Source: Variovorax beijingensis (GTDB taxonomy: Bacteria > Pseudomonadota > Gammaproteobacteria > Burkholderiales > Burkholderiaceae_C). From it: a DNA stretch of 64,000 nt. Positions 32,265 through 39,818 of the stretch are shown here, one piece after another. The notes beneath the pieces were generated by a model. The model saw only the letters and a program-made list of their open reading frames with translations, was not told the DNA's origin and searched no databases. Positions within the stretch are counted from its first letter, which is position 1; each line of letters opens with the position of its first letter. Position numbers and translations under genes: made by a program. Location of the stretch: contig NZ_RXFQ01000025.1 of assembly GCF_003951285.1 (NCBI RefSeq), positions 1 through 64,000 of the forward strand. The letters are read 5' to 3'.

Positions 32265-33221
32265 TCAGCGGTGCCGCAGCCGCGGGTTGGCGAGAATGCC
32301 GCAGACGTCGGCCGTCGTCACCAGGATCAGGTAGGCGCAGCAGAAGATCATGGCGCAGGTCTGCACCAGCGGCATGTCGCGCTGCGAGACGCCGTCGACC
32401 ATCAGCTTGGCGATGCCCGGATAGTTGAAGATGGTCTCGACGATGATCACGCCGCCCAGCAGGTACGACAGGCTCAGCGCCACCGCGTTGGCAATCGGCC
32501 CCACCGCGTTGGGCAGCGCATGTGCCAGCACCATGCGCATCGGCGAGGCGCCCTTGAGCCGAACCATCTCGATGTAGGGCGCCTCCAGCTGGTCGATCAC
32601 CGCGGCGCGTGTCATGCGCATCATCTGCGCGACGATCACGCAGCACAGCACCAGCACCGGCAAGGCGAAGGCGCGCAGCAGCTGGCCCAGCGACTCGATG
32701 TCGTTGACGAAGGACAGCGCCGGCAGCCATCGCAGCTGCACCGCGAACACCAGCACCGCCAGCGTGGCGACCAGGAACTCCGGCACCGACACCACGCCCA
32801 CGGCCGTCGTCGAGGCTGCGCGGTCGAACCACGAGCCGCGCCACACCGCCGAGGCGATGCCCAGCGCCAGTGCGATCGGGACCGAGAAGAGGGCCGTGAC
32901 GGCGGCCAGCAGCAGCGAGTTGGGCAGGCGGCTCGCGACCAGCTCGGACACCGGCATCTGCGTGGTCGCCGAGCGGCCGAGGTCGCCCTTCGCCATGCCG
33001 AGCAGCCACTTGGCATAACGCTCGGGCGCAGGCACATCCAGGCCCATCTGCGCGCGCAGCGCGGCCACCGCCTCGGGCGTGGCGTCCTGGCCGAGCTGTT
33101 CCTGCGCGGCATCGCCCGGCAGCACCGCGGTGATCGAGAACACGACCACCGAGACCGCCAGCAGCGATACGAGCGCCAGCGCGATGCGCTGGGCCAGGAG
33201 TTTCAGGATGACATGGTTCAT
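32265..33221 (-). CDS. ABC importer permease, DppB-type
   Basis: 318-residue permease with the DppB N-terminal helix (RIALALVSLLAVSVVVFSITAVLPGD), a periplasmic loop carrying MGLDVPAPERYAKWL and DLGRSATTQMPVSELV, and the conserved transport core with the EAA-type loop (IEMVRLKGASPMRMVLAHALPNA, by position near residues 218-240). It forms the membrane channel with the DppC-type subunit. Genes on either side are 22 and 10 bases away, so the transporter is one transcription unit. Confidence 0.93.
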   Translation of the reverse strand: MNHVILKLLAQRIALALVSLLAVSVVVFSITAVLPGDAAQEQLGQDATPEAVAALRAQMGLDVPAPERYAKWLLGMAKGDLGRSATTQMPVSELVASRLPNSLLLAAVTALFSVPIALALGIASAVWRGSWFDRAASTTAVGVVSVPEFLVATLAVLVFAVQLRWLPALSFVNDIESLGQLLRAFALPVLVLCCVIVAQMMRMTRAAVIDQLEAPYIEMVRLKGASPMRMVLAHALPNAVGPIANAVALSLSYLLGGVIIVETIFNYPGIAKLMVDGVSQRDMPLVQTCAMIFCCAYLILVTTADVCGILANPRLRHR

Positions 33222-33243
33222 GAAGGATCTTCCGATGCGCGGA

Positions 33244-34866
33244 TCAGCCTTCGAGCCAGACGTTCTCGGCGAAGTTGTAGCCCATGAGGCCGCCCAGCGG
33301 GATGGGCGACAGGCCCTTGAGCTTGGCGCTGTGGCCGTCGATGCTCGAGAGGAACAGCGGAATGCCGATGCCGGCGTCCTGGTGGATCATGGTCTGCATG
33401 TCGGCATACATCTGCTTGCGCTTGGCCAGGTCGGTCTCGGCGCGCGAGGCCACGAGCAGCTGGTCGAACTTCTCGCTCTTCCAGCGCGACTCGTTCCATG
33501 CCGCACCCGACTGGAAGAACTGCGTCAGCAGCACGTCGGCGCTCGGGCGCGGGTTGACGTTGCCGAAGCCCACATGGCTGTTGAGCCAGTGGTTCGACCA
33601 GTAGCCGTCGGCCGGCATGCGCTTGATGTCCAGCTCCAGCCCTGCGCGCTGCGCCGTCTGCTGCAGCAGCAGGGACATCTCCACCGAATAGAGCGCCGCG
33701 GGCGATGCCACCATCGGCACCTTGCCCGTGATGCCGGACTTCTGCAGGTGGAACTTCGCCTTGTCCAGGTCGAACGGGCGCTGCGGCAGGCCGGCGAAGT
33801 AGAAGCGGTTGGTCGGGTCGATGGGCTGGTCGTTGGCGACCACCGCGTAGTCCAGCGCAATGGTCTTCTTCATCTGCTCGCGGTCGAACAGGTGCTTCAT
33901 GGCGAGCACGAAGTCCGGGTTGGCGCCGGGGCCCACGTCCTTGCGCATCACGAGGTCGGAGTACTGGCCCGACTGGGTCACGAAGATGCCGAAGCCGGGC
34001 GTTCCCTTCACGCGCTCCACCGACCGCGGATTGACCGAGCCGACCAGGTCCATGCCGCCCGAGAGCAGCGCGTTGACGCGCGCGCTCTCGTCGCCGATGC
34101 CCACGAACTCGATCTCGTCCAGGTAGGGCTTGCCGGGCTTCCAGTAGGCGTCATTGCGCACCATCAGCGAGCGCACGCCGGGCTTGAACTCCTTGAGCTT
34201 GTAGGGGCCGGTGCCGATGCCGGCGTTGAAGTCGGTGGTGCCTTCCTTGACGATGTGGAAGTGGAAGGTGCCCAGGATCACCGGCAGGTCGGCGTTCGGT
34301 GCGCCGAGCACGAAGGTCACTTCGTTCGGGCCGGTCGCCTTGGCGCTTTCGATCTGGTCGGCAAGGATCTTGGCCTTGGAGGCGGTGGCCGGGTCCTTGT
34401 GGCGCATCACCGAGAACACCACGTCGGCGGGCGCGAGCGCCTTGCCGTCGTGGAAGACCACGCCCTTGCGCAAGGTGAAGACCCAGGTCTTGGCGTCCTT
34501 GGTGTTGAAGGATTCGGCCAGTGCGGGCTGCGGCGTGAGGCTGCGGTCCAGCGTGGTCAGGCCGTTGTAGACCATGTTGCAGCGCGAGTAGTCGGTCTGG
34601 TTCGACTGCTTGGCCGGATCGAGCGTGTCGGTCGCCGCCGCGGTCGCGCCCGCCACCCGGATGCGGCCGCCGCGCCGCGGCGTCTGCGCATGCGCGGACA
34701 CCGCCATGCCCGCCAGGCTGCCGGCGAGCGTGGCCTGCATGCCGCCGGCCATCAGCATTGCCAGGATGTCGCGCCGCGATGCACCGCGTTTCAGCGAATC
34801 CATCACGCGAAGGCTTTCGCCGGGACCGACGAGGTTTTCGAACCTCTTGTTGCTGCTGTCGCTCAT
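33244..34866 (-). CDS. Periplasmic solute-binding protein (DppA/SBP family 5), Tat signal
   Basis: 540-residue substrate-binding protein of the peptide/opine/nickel cluster. The long N-terminus carries an SRRDILAML twin-arginine motif near residues 30-38 and a hydrophobic segment ending VSAHAQ, so export is probably by Tat. The mature part starts GGRIRVAGAT and has the family blocks LAESFNTKDAKTWVFTLRKG, DGKALAPADVVFSV and GTGPYKLKEF. It delivers the substrate to the DppBC-type permeases. With an FAD oxidase and semialdehyde dehydrogenase in the operon the ligand may be an amine or amino acid derivative rather than a peptide. Confidence 0.93.
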   Translation of the reverse strand: MSDSSNKRFENLVGPGESLRVMDSLKRGASRRDILAMLMAGGMQATLAGSLAGMAVSAHAQTPRRGGRIRVAGATAAATDTLDPAKQSNQTDYSRCNMVYNGLTTLDRSLTPQPALAESFNTKDAKTWVFTLRKGVVFHDGKALAPADVVFSVMRHKDPATASKAKILADQIESAKATGPNEVTFVLGAPNADLPVILGTFHFHIVKEGTTDFNAGIGTGPYKLKEFKPGVRSLMVRNDAYWKPGKPYLDEIEFVGIGDESARVNALLSGGMDLVGSVNPRSVERVKGTPGFGIFVTQSGQYSDLVMRKDVGPGANPDFVLAMKHLFDREQMKKTIALDYAVVANDQPIDPTNRFYFAGLPQRPFDLDKAKFHLQKSGITGKVPMVASPAALYSVEMSLLLQQTAQRAGLELDIKRMPADGYWSNHWLNSHVGFGNVNPRPSADVLLTQFFQSGAAWNESRWKSEKFDQLLVASRAETDLAKRKQMYADMQTMIHQDAGIGIPLFLSSIDGHSAKLKGLSPIPLGGLMGYNFAENVWLEG

Positions 34867-34949
34867 GGTGGGTACTCCTGTGGGGCGGGTGGCTGATGAG
34901 GGTTGAAGAACAAACAAACACGGAACGAATACGGCGCACTCGCGGGCGC

Positions 34950-36242
34950 TCAGGCCAGCTTGTCCTTGAGCGAGTAGTAAAGGCCCACCGCCGGCAGGAA
35001 CCAGGGCGGACCGAAGTGGCCGGGAATGGCGGGCCAGTCGCGGCCCTGCCAGGGGTTGGCGCCGGCGTCGCCGTCCATCACGGCGGCCATGCGCTCGCCC
35101 ATGTGAATCGACATCTGCGTGCCGTGGCCGCTGTAGCCCATCGCGTAGTAGAGGCCGTCGCGCTCGCCGGCATGGGGCAGGCGGTCCTGCGTCATGTCGA
35201 CCAATCCGCCCCAGCAATAATCGAGCCGCACGGCGCCGAGCTGCGGAAAGGTTTCAGCGAGCCCGGTACGCAGGATCTCGCCGCTCGCGGCATCGGCCTG
35301 CGGGCTGGAGACCGAGAAGCGCGCGCGGCCGCCGAACACCAGCCGGTGGTCGGGCGTGAGCCGGAAGTAGTGGTGGATGTTGGCCACCGTCGTGTAGGTG
35401 CGCCGGGCCGCGAGCAGCGCCTGCGCGCGCTCGGCGCCGAGCGGCTCCGTGACGACGATGAAGCTGCCGATCGGCACGATGCGCCGGCGCAGCCAGCCGA
35501 AGCTGCCGTAGCCGCCATGCCGCGTGGCACCGGTGGCCAGCAGCACCTGCTGCGCCGTGAGGATGCCGCCCGCGGTGTGCAGCCGGTGCGCATGGCCCTG
35601 GCCCAGGCGCTCGATGCGGCTCACCATGGTGCCGGTGTGGATCTGTGCGCCATGCCGCTGCGCGGCCGCGGCCAGGCCCTGGGCGAAGCGGCCCATGTGC
35701 ATCTGGCCGCTGCGCCTGTAGAGCAGGCCGCCGTGGAAGCGCTCGCTCTGCACCTCGCTGCGCACTTGTGCTGCGTCGAGGATCTCGACATCGGTGTCCA
35801 CGCCGTCGGCGAGCAGGCGCTCGGCGCTGCGTTCGAGTGCGGCCATCTGGTGCGCACGCGTGGCGAGCTTGAGCTTGCCGTGGCGCATGAAGTCGCAGTC
35901 GATGGCTTCGTCGCGCACCAGCCGCGCCACGGTGTCGACCGCGTCGTCGTAGGCGCGGTACCAGGCGCGGGCCTTGTCGATGCCGACCCTGGCGGCCACG
36001 TCGGCGTAGTCCACCGCGAGCCCGTTGTTCACGTGCCCGCCGTTGCGGCCCGAGGCCTCGGCCGCCACGCGGGCGCCGGCCTCCAGCACCGCGACGCGGG
36101 CACCGCGCTTCGCCAGCGCCAGCGCCGCCGACAGGCCGGTGAAGCCGCCGCCCACCACCGCAACGTCGACCTGCGCCGGCAGTGCATGCACTGCGGGAGC
36201 GAAGGCCGGCGCGGAATCGGTCCAGTAGGAGTCGAGCTTCAT
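34950..36242 (-). CDS. FAD-dependent amine oxidoreductase (DAO/PuuB-like)
   Basis: 430-residue flavoenzyme of the DAO family, like gamma-glutamylputrescine oxidase. The dinucleotide motif VAVVGGGFTGLSAALALAKRG begins near residue 28; EASGRNGGHVNNGL near 62-75 is the usual FAD-contact after the covalent or flavin-proximal segment; the C-terminal DRLPHAGERDGLYYAMGYSGHG is the second FAD-binding block. It should oxidise a primary or secondary amine to an aldehyde or imine plus peroxide. The aldehyde could then be taken by the semialdehyde dehydrogenase gene at the operon end. It lies 83 bases before the binding-protein gene and 35 bases after the HAD gene. Confidence 0.9.
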   Translation of the reverse strand: MKLDSYWTDSAPAFAPAVHALPAQVDVAVVGGGFTGLSAALALAKRGARVAVLEAGARVAAEASGRNGGHVNNGLAVDYADVAARVGIDKARAWYRAYDDAVDTVARLVRDEAIDCDFMRHGKLKLATRAHQMAALERSAERLLADGVDTDVEILDAAQVRSEVQSERFHGGLLYRRSGQMHMGRFAQGLAAAAQRHGAQIHTGTMVSRIERLGQGHAHRLHTAGGILTAQQVLLATGATRHGGYGSFGWLRRRIVPIGSFIVVTEPLGAERAQALLAARRTYTTVANIHHYFRLTPDHRLVFGGRARFSVSSPQADAASGEILRTGLAETFPQLGAVRLDYCWGGLVDMTQDRLPHAGERDGLYYAMGYSGHGTQMSIHMGERMAAVMDGDAGANPWQGRDWPAIPGHFGPPWFLPAVGLYYSLKDKLA

Positions 36243-36277
36243 GGCAGGGAGCGGTTGAATGCGTGAAAGAAGAAAGA

Positions 36278-36943
36278 TCAGAGGCCGACGACGCCCGGCA
36301 GGCCGCCGATGTCCTGGATCTCGGTGTAGCGGTAGGCCGGGTTGCCCGGGCCGTGGCCGCGGTTCACGAACACCTTGTTGACGATGCCGATGTCGTCGGC
36401 CGACATCAGGTCGTAGCGCAGGCTGGACGACACGTGCAGCACGTCCTCGGGATTGCAGCCGAGCGAGTCGAGCATGTATTCGAAGGCTTGCAGCCGCGGC
36501 TTGTAGGCCTGCGCCTGCTGCGCGGTGTAGACGCGGTGGAAGGGCGCGCCGAGCATGGCCACGTTCTTCTGGATCTGGTCGTCCGAGGCGTTCGAGAGGA
36601 TGACCAGCGGGATTTCCTTGGCCACCTTGGCCAGGCCCGCGGCCACGTCGTCATGCGGGCCCCAGGTGGGCACGGCGTCGTAGTACGCCTGGCCGTCGCT
36701 GTCGAAGTACTGGATCTTCCATTTCTTGCACAGGCGGCGCACCGCGTTCTTCAGCACCACCTCGTAGGGCTGCCAGGCGCCCAGCACTTCGTCGAAACGG
36801 TAGGCGGTGAAATCGGCGACGAACTGCGCCATCTGCTCGGGCCGGATGCGGTCGGCGAAGAGGTCGGTGGTCAGCTCCTTCATGCGGAACCGGGTGAGGG
36901 TGCCGTAGCAGTCGAAGGTCACGTACTTGGGACGGAAGGTCAT
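36278..36943 (-). CDS. HAD hydrolase, L-2-haloacid dehalogenase type II-like
   Basis: 221-residue haloacid dehalogenase-superfamily enzyme. The nucleophile Asp is in VTFDCYGTL (motif I, Tyr two residues after Asp as in dehalogenases, not the Asp of phosphatases); motif II is VILSNASDD, the Lys is in QAYKPRLQ, and motif III is SSSLRYDLMSADDIG. It is the first gene of the leftward operon with an FAD oxidase and ABC importer, preceded by AGAGGA. Its role there is unclear: a dehalogenase, or a hydrolase with a different leaving group recruited to this pathway. Confidence 0.88.
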   Translation of the reverse strand: MTFRPKYVTFDCYGTLTRFRMKELTTDLFADRIRPEQMAQFVADFTAYRFDEVLGAWQPYEVVLKNAVRRLCKKWKIQYFDSDGQAYYDAVPTWGPHDDVAAGLAKVAKEIPLVILSNASDDQIQKNVAMLGAPFHRVYTAQQAQAYKPRLQAFEYMLDSLGCNPEDVLHVSSSLRYDLMSADDIGIVNKVFVNRGHGPGNPAYRYTEIQDIGGLPGVVGL

Positions 36944-37444
36944 GGTCTCGAATCCTCTGTGAAGGGTGGCAATTGCGACAAACTCATTACGAAGCGATTG
37001 CAGCACGCCGTCGCTCGACGCATGTAGGGAAAAACGGCGCCTGGCGAAACGAAGCTGCGGTTTGCGGGGGCGCCGACGGCATGCCGTGCGGTGTGCCCTG
37101 CGTGCGTGCGGCCATGCACCTCGGTGCGCCGCTGCGAAGCCCGCGGGCACGCTTTTGAAGCGAAGCCTGGCTCCGGCCATCTGGCGTTCCGGATCCTTGC
37201 CGACGGGTGTTTCGCAGATTGAAGGCTTGCATGGCGGGGGTCGTGAAAAGTGGCGGTCGATCCTAGGCAGGTTGGCACAGCATTTGTGTGCGTATGCGGC
37301 CGCGCCGCCGCAGCGAATTGCGAAACCGGGGTGTGCTGCAACCGAAGCTTGCAAGTTGCGAAAGAGGCCCGTTTCGCTCTGGTGCGGCGCGGCAATGTCG
37401 TCCAAGATGGATGCGCCATTTCGCCGCAACAGAGAGTTTTCCCT
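36944..37444. other. 501-base divergent intergenic region
   Basis: No gene is supported between the HAD gene (leftward) and the acetyltransferase gene (rightward). A frame is open on the plus strand from 37250 into the acetyltransferase gene but the extra residues do not look like protein. Features seen: a sigma-54-like element on the plus strand at 37272-37288 (TGGCAC, five bases, TTGTG, with GT where GC is expected); a GC-rich palindrome GCCCGCGGGC at 37139-37148; a small stem CGCTT-TTG-AAGCG at 37150-37162; and three copies of TTGCGA followed by A-rich bases. All are weak individually. Confidence 0.35.
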
Positions 37445-38323
37445 ATGCCTGAACCCACTTCGAACGCACCCGCCATGGATGGCGTGGTGCTCAGGCCGAT
37501 GACGGCCGCCGATCTTCCACAAGCGCATGCGCTCTCGGCCGAACTGCGCTGGCCGCACCGTCCCGCAGACTGGGAGCAGATGTTCTCGCATGCCGACGGC
37601 ATTGCGGTCGAGCGCGACGGCCAGATCATTGCCACCGGCCTGCGCTGGCGCTGGGGCCAGCACCACGCCACCATCGGACTGGTGATCGTCACGCCCGCCT
37701 GCCAGGGCCGCCGCATCGGACATCGCCTGATGAGCGCACTGCTCGATGGGCTCGAGGACCGCACGGTGCTCTTGCATGCCACCGCGGAAGGAAGGGGGCT
37801 CTATGAACGGCTCGGTTTTGTGCGCACCGGCGAGATGCGGCAGCACCAGGGCATTGCGCAGCCCGCGCCGTTGGTTGCACTGGAGCCCGGCTGGCGGCTG
37901 CGGCCGGCCGGCCTGAACGAGTTGCCCGCGCTGCAGGCACTCGACGCGGCAGCGCGAGGCATGCCGCGCGATGCGCTGGTCGCCGAGCTGCTGCAAAGCG
38001 CCGATGCCTGCGTGGTGCTCGACCACGACAACGAGCCGAAGGGTTTTGCCATGCTGCGGCGCTTCGGCCGCGGCCATTCGATCGGCCCGGTGGTCGCGCC
38101 CGACGCCGAGGGCGCGAAGGCGTTGATCGCGCACCTTGCGGGCTTGAACGCCGGCCACTTCACGCGCATCGACATCGACTTCGACAGCGGCCTGGCCGAG
38201 TGGATCGAGAGCATCGGCCTGCTGCGCGTGGATGCGCCGACGACGATGGTGCGCGGTGAGCCGCTTGCCGTTGCGGCGCAGGGGCCGTCGCTGTTTGCCA
38301 TCGTTACCCAGGCCGTCGGCTAG
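37445..38323 (+). CDS. GNAT-family N-acetyltransferase (two-domain)
   Basis: 292-residue protein with two GNAT-like halves. The first (about residues 12-140) has the acetyl-CoA-binding VTPACQGRRIGHRLMSALLDG and the ATAEGRGLYERLGFVRTGEM end typical of the fold. The second (about 150-285) is a degenerate repeat (LRPAGLNELPALQALDAAARG, SIGPVVAPDAEGAKALIAHL) resembling the acetyltransferase domain pairs of the YitI/MSMEG type. GAGAG precedes the start. It is followed after 9 bases by a 2-hydroxyacid dehydrogenase gene, so the two form an operon. The acetyl acceptor is unknown. Confidence 0.88.
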   Translation: MPEPTSNAPAMDGVVLRPMTAADLPQAHALSAELRWPHRPADWEQMFSHADGIAVERDGQIIATGLRWRWGQHHATIGLVIVTPACQGRRIGHRLMSALLDGLEDRTVLLHATAEGRGLYERLGFVRTGEMRQHQGIAQPAPLVALEPGWRLRPAGLNELPALQALDAAARGMPRDALVAELLQSADACVVLDHDNEPKGFAMLRRFGRGHSIGPVVAPDAEGAKALIAHLAGLNAGHFTRIDIDFDSGLAEWIESIGLLRVDAPTTMVRGEPLAVAAQGPSLFAIVTQAVG

Positions 38324-38332
38324 GCCCTGGCC

Positions 38333-39265
38333 ATGAAGACCACCTTCCTCTACAAGTCCGACCCCGTACGCGGCCGCCAATGGGCCGAAGTGTTCGGGCC
38401 CCGACGCCCCGACATCGACTTCCGAATCTGGCCCGACGTCGGTGATCCGGCGCAGGTGCGCTTTCTCGCGGCCTGGGTGCCGCCGGAGAATCTTGCCGAG
38501 CGCTTTCCCAATCTCGAGGTCCTGTTCTCATCGGGCGCAGGTGTCGACCAGTTCGACTTCGCGGCGCTGCCGCCCGGGTTGCCGGTGGTGCGCATGGTCG
38601 AGCCCGGCATCGTGCAGGGCATGGTCGAGTATGTGACGCATGCCGTGCTCGGCCTGCACCGCGACATGCCGCAGTACCGCCGCCAGCAGCAGGAAGGCCG
38701 GTGGCAGCCGCTGCCGGTACGCCCCGCAAGCGAGCGGCGCGTGGGTGTTCTGGGGCTGGGCTCGCTCGGCCAGGCCGTGCTCGCGCAGCTGGTCTCATTG
38801 GGTTTCGACTGCGCGGGCTGGAGCCGCTCGCGGCATGAGGTCGATGGCGTGCAATGCCATGCGGGCAGCGACGAGCTTCCCGCGTTCTTGGCGCGCACCG
38901 ACGTCCTCGTGTGCCTGCTGCCGCTCACCGATTCGACGCGCGGCTTTCTCGATGCGAAGCTGTTCTCGATGCTGCCCATGGGCGCAGGGCTGGTGCACGT
39001 GGGCCGCGGGCCGCACCTGGTCGAACATGACTTCCTCGAAGCGCTCGCCAGCGGCCGCATCGGCGATGCGGTGCTCGACGTGACCGACCCCGAGCCGCTG
39101 CCGCCCGCGCATGCCTTCTGGTGCCATCCGCGCATCCAGCTCACGCCGCACATCGCGAGCATGACGCAGCCGCTGAGCGCCGCCGAAGCCGTGCTCGACA
39201 ACCTGCGCCGCTTCGAGGCCGGCGAGCCGATGGCCGGGCTCGTGGATCGCGCGCGGGGCTATTGA
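38333..39265 (+). CDS. ghrA: D-2-hydroxyacid dehydrogenase (glyoxylate/hydroxypyruvate reductase A-like)
   Basis: 310-residue NAD(P)-dependent reductase of the GhrA subfamily, which converts glyoxylate to glycolate and hydroxypyruvate to glycerate. The nucleotide fold begins RRVGVLGLGSLGQAVL (near residue 135) and the basic GWSRSRHEV turn suggests NADPH. The catalytic triad is visible as Arg in VGRGPHLVE, Glu in TDPEPLPPAHAFW and His in TPHIASMT. The length matches E. coli GhrA (about 312). The acetyltransferase gene ends nine bases upstream. Confidence 0.9.
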   Translation: MKTTFLYKSDPVRGRQWAEVFGPRRPDIDFRIWPDVGDPAQVRFLAAWVPPENLAERFPNLEVLFSSGAGVDQFDFAALPPGLPVVRMVEPGIVQGMVEYVTHAVLGLHRDMPQYRRQQQEGRWQPLPVRPASERRVGVLGLGSLGQAVLAQLVSLGFDCAGWSRSRHEVDGVQCHAGSDELPAFLARTDVLVCLLPLTDSTRGFLDAKLFSMLPMGAGLVHVGRGPHLVEHDFLEALASGRIGDAVLDVTDPEPLPPAHAFWCHPRIQLTPHIASMTQPLSAAEAVLDNLRRFEAGEPMAGLVDRARGY

Positions 39266-39329
39266 ACTGCCCTGGCCGCGATGGGGAAGGGCGGCCCCAA
39301 GGGTATGATCCCGGCCCTCCACTCCCGCC

Positions 39330-39689
39330 ATGTTCCTGCGCCGCGCACTGACCCGACTCCTGCTGCTGGCCGTGTTCTTCAACACGGTCATCGGCATGCC
39401 CTTGCACGAAGCCGTGCATCTGCAGGAAGCGGGAGCCGCGGTGGCGGCACTGCCGGCCGCGCAAGCGAACGGGGATGCCGATGCCGCGGAGCATGGCCAG
39501 GAAGCTGATGGCGCGTGCGCCTGGTGCCTGGCCTACGCACACCTGGGTGCGGCACTGAGCTCGCCGCCGGCCGCGCAGGCGCTGCCGGTGCGCGCCGGTC
39601 TTCCAGGGCCGCAAGCACTGCCGCCCTTCGTTCCCAGCCCCGGCCGTTGGCCTTTCGCCTCGCGCGACCCACCTCGACTCCTGGCCTGA
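39330..39689 (+). CDS. DUF2946-like exported small protein next to a TonB receptor
   Basis: 119-residue protein with an N-terminal hydrophobic segment (RALTRLLLLAVFFNTVIGMPLHEAVH), then an Ala-rich low-complexity linker, and a ACAWCLAYAHLGAAL segment containing a Cys-X2-Cys pair and a nearby His. The PLHEAVH (His-X3-His) and CXXC pattern is typical of small DUF2946-type proteins found beside TonB-dependent receptors, which suggests metal handling, but no function is proven. The TonB receptor gene starts 129 bases downstream on the same strand. Confidence 0.7.
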   Translation: MFLRRALTRLLLLAVFFNTVIGMPLHEAVHLQEAGAAVAALPAAQANGDADAAEHGQEADGACAWCLAYAHLGAALSSPPAAQALPVRAGLPGPQALPPFVPSPGRWPFASRDPPRLLA

Positions 39690-39818
39690 AGGCCGCCCTT
39701 GCGGCGGCAACTTCGCTCGCGCCGCAGCCTCGTTCTGCGGCCTGAAGTCATGCGCCATGCGGTGCCGGCCCTTGCCGGGTTCGCCGCTGCGCCCCTTTTT
39801 GCCTTGCCGAGTCTCCTC

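Noticed and set aside
37250..37444. Upstream in-frame extension of the acetyltransferase gene
   Set aside because: The extra residues are Cys/Arg-rich without family similarity, and ATG 37445 has a better start context and fits the GNAT N-terminus.
39266..39818. Possible Fur box before the TonB receptor
   Set aside because: No stretch resembling the 19-base Fur consensus was found; a lone TATGAT at 39304 has no matching -35.
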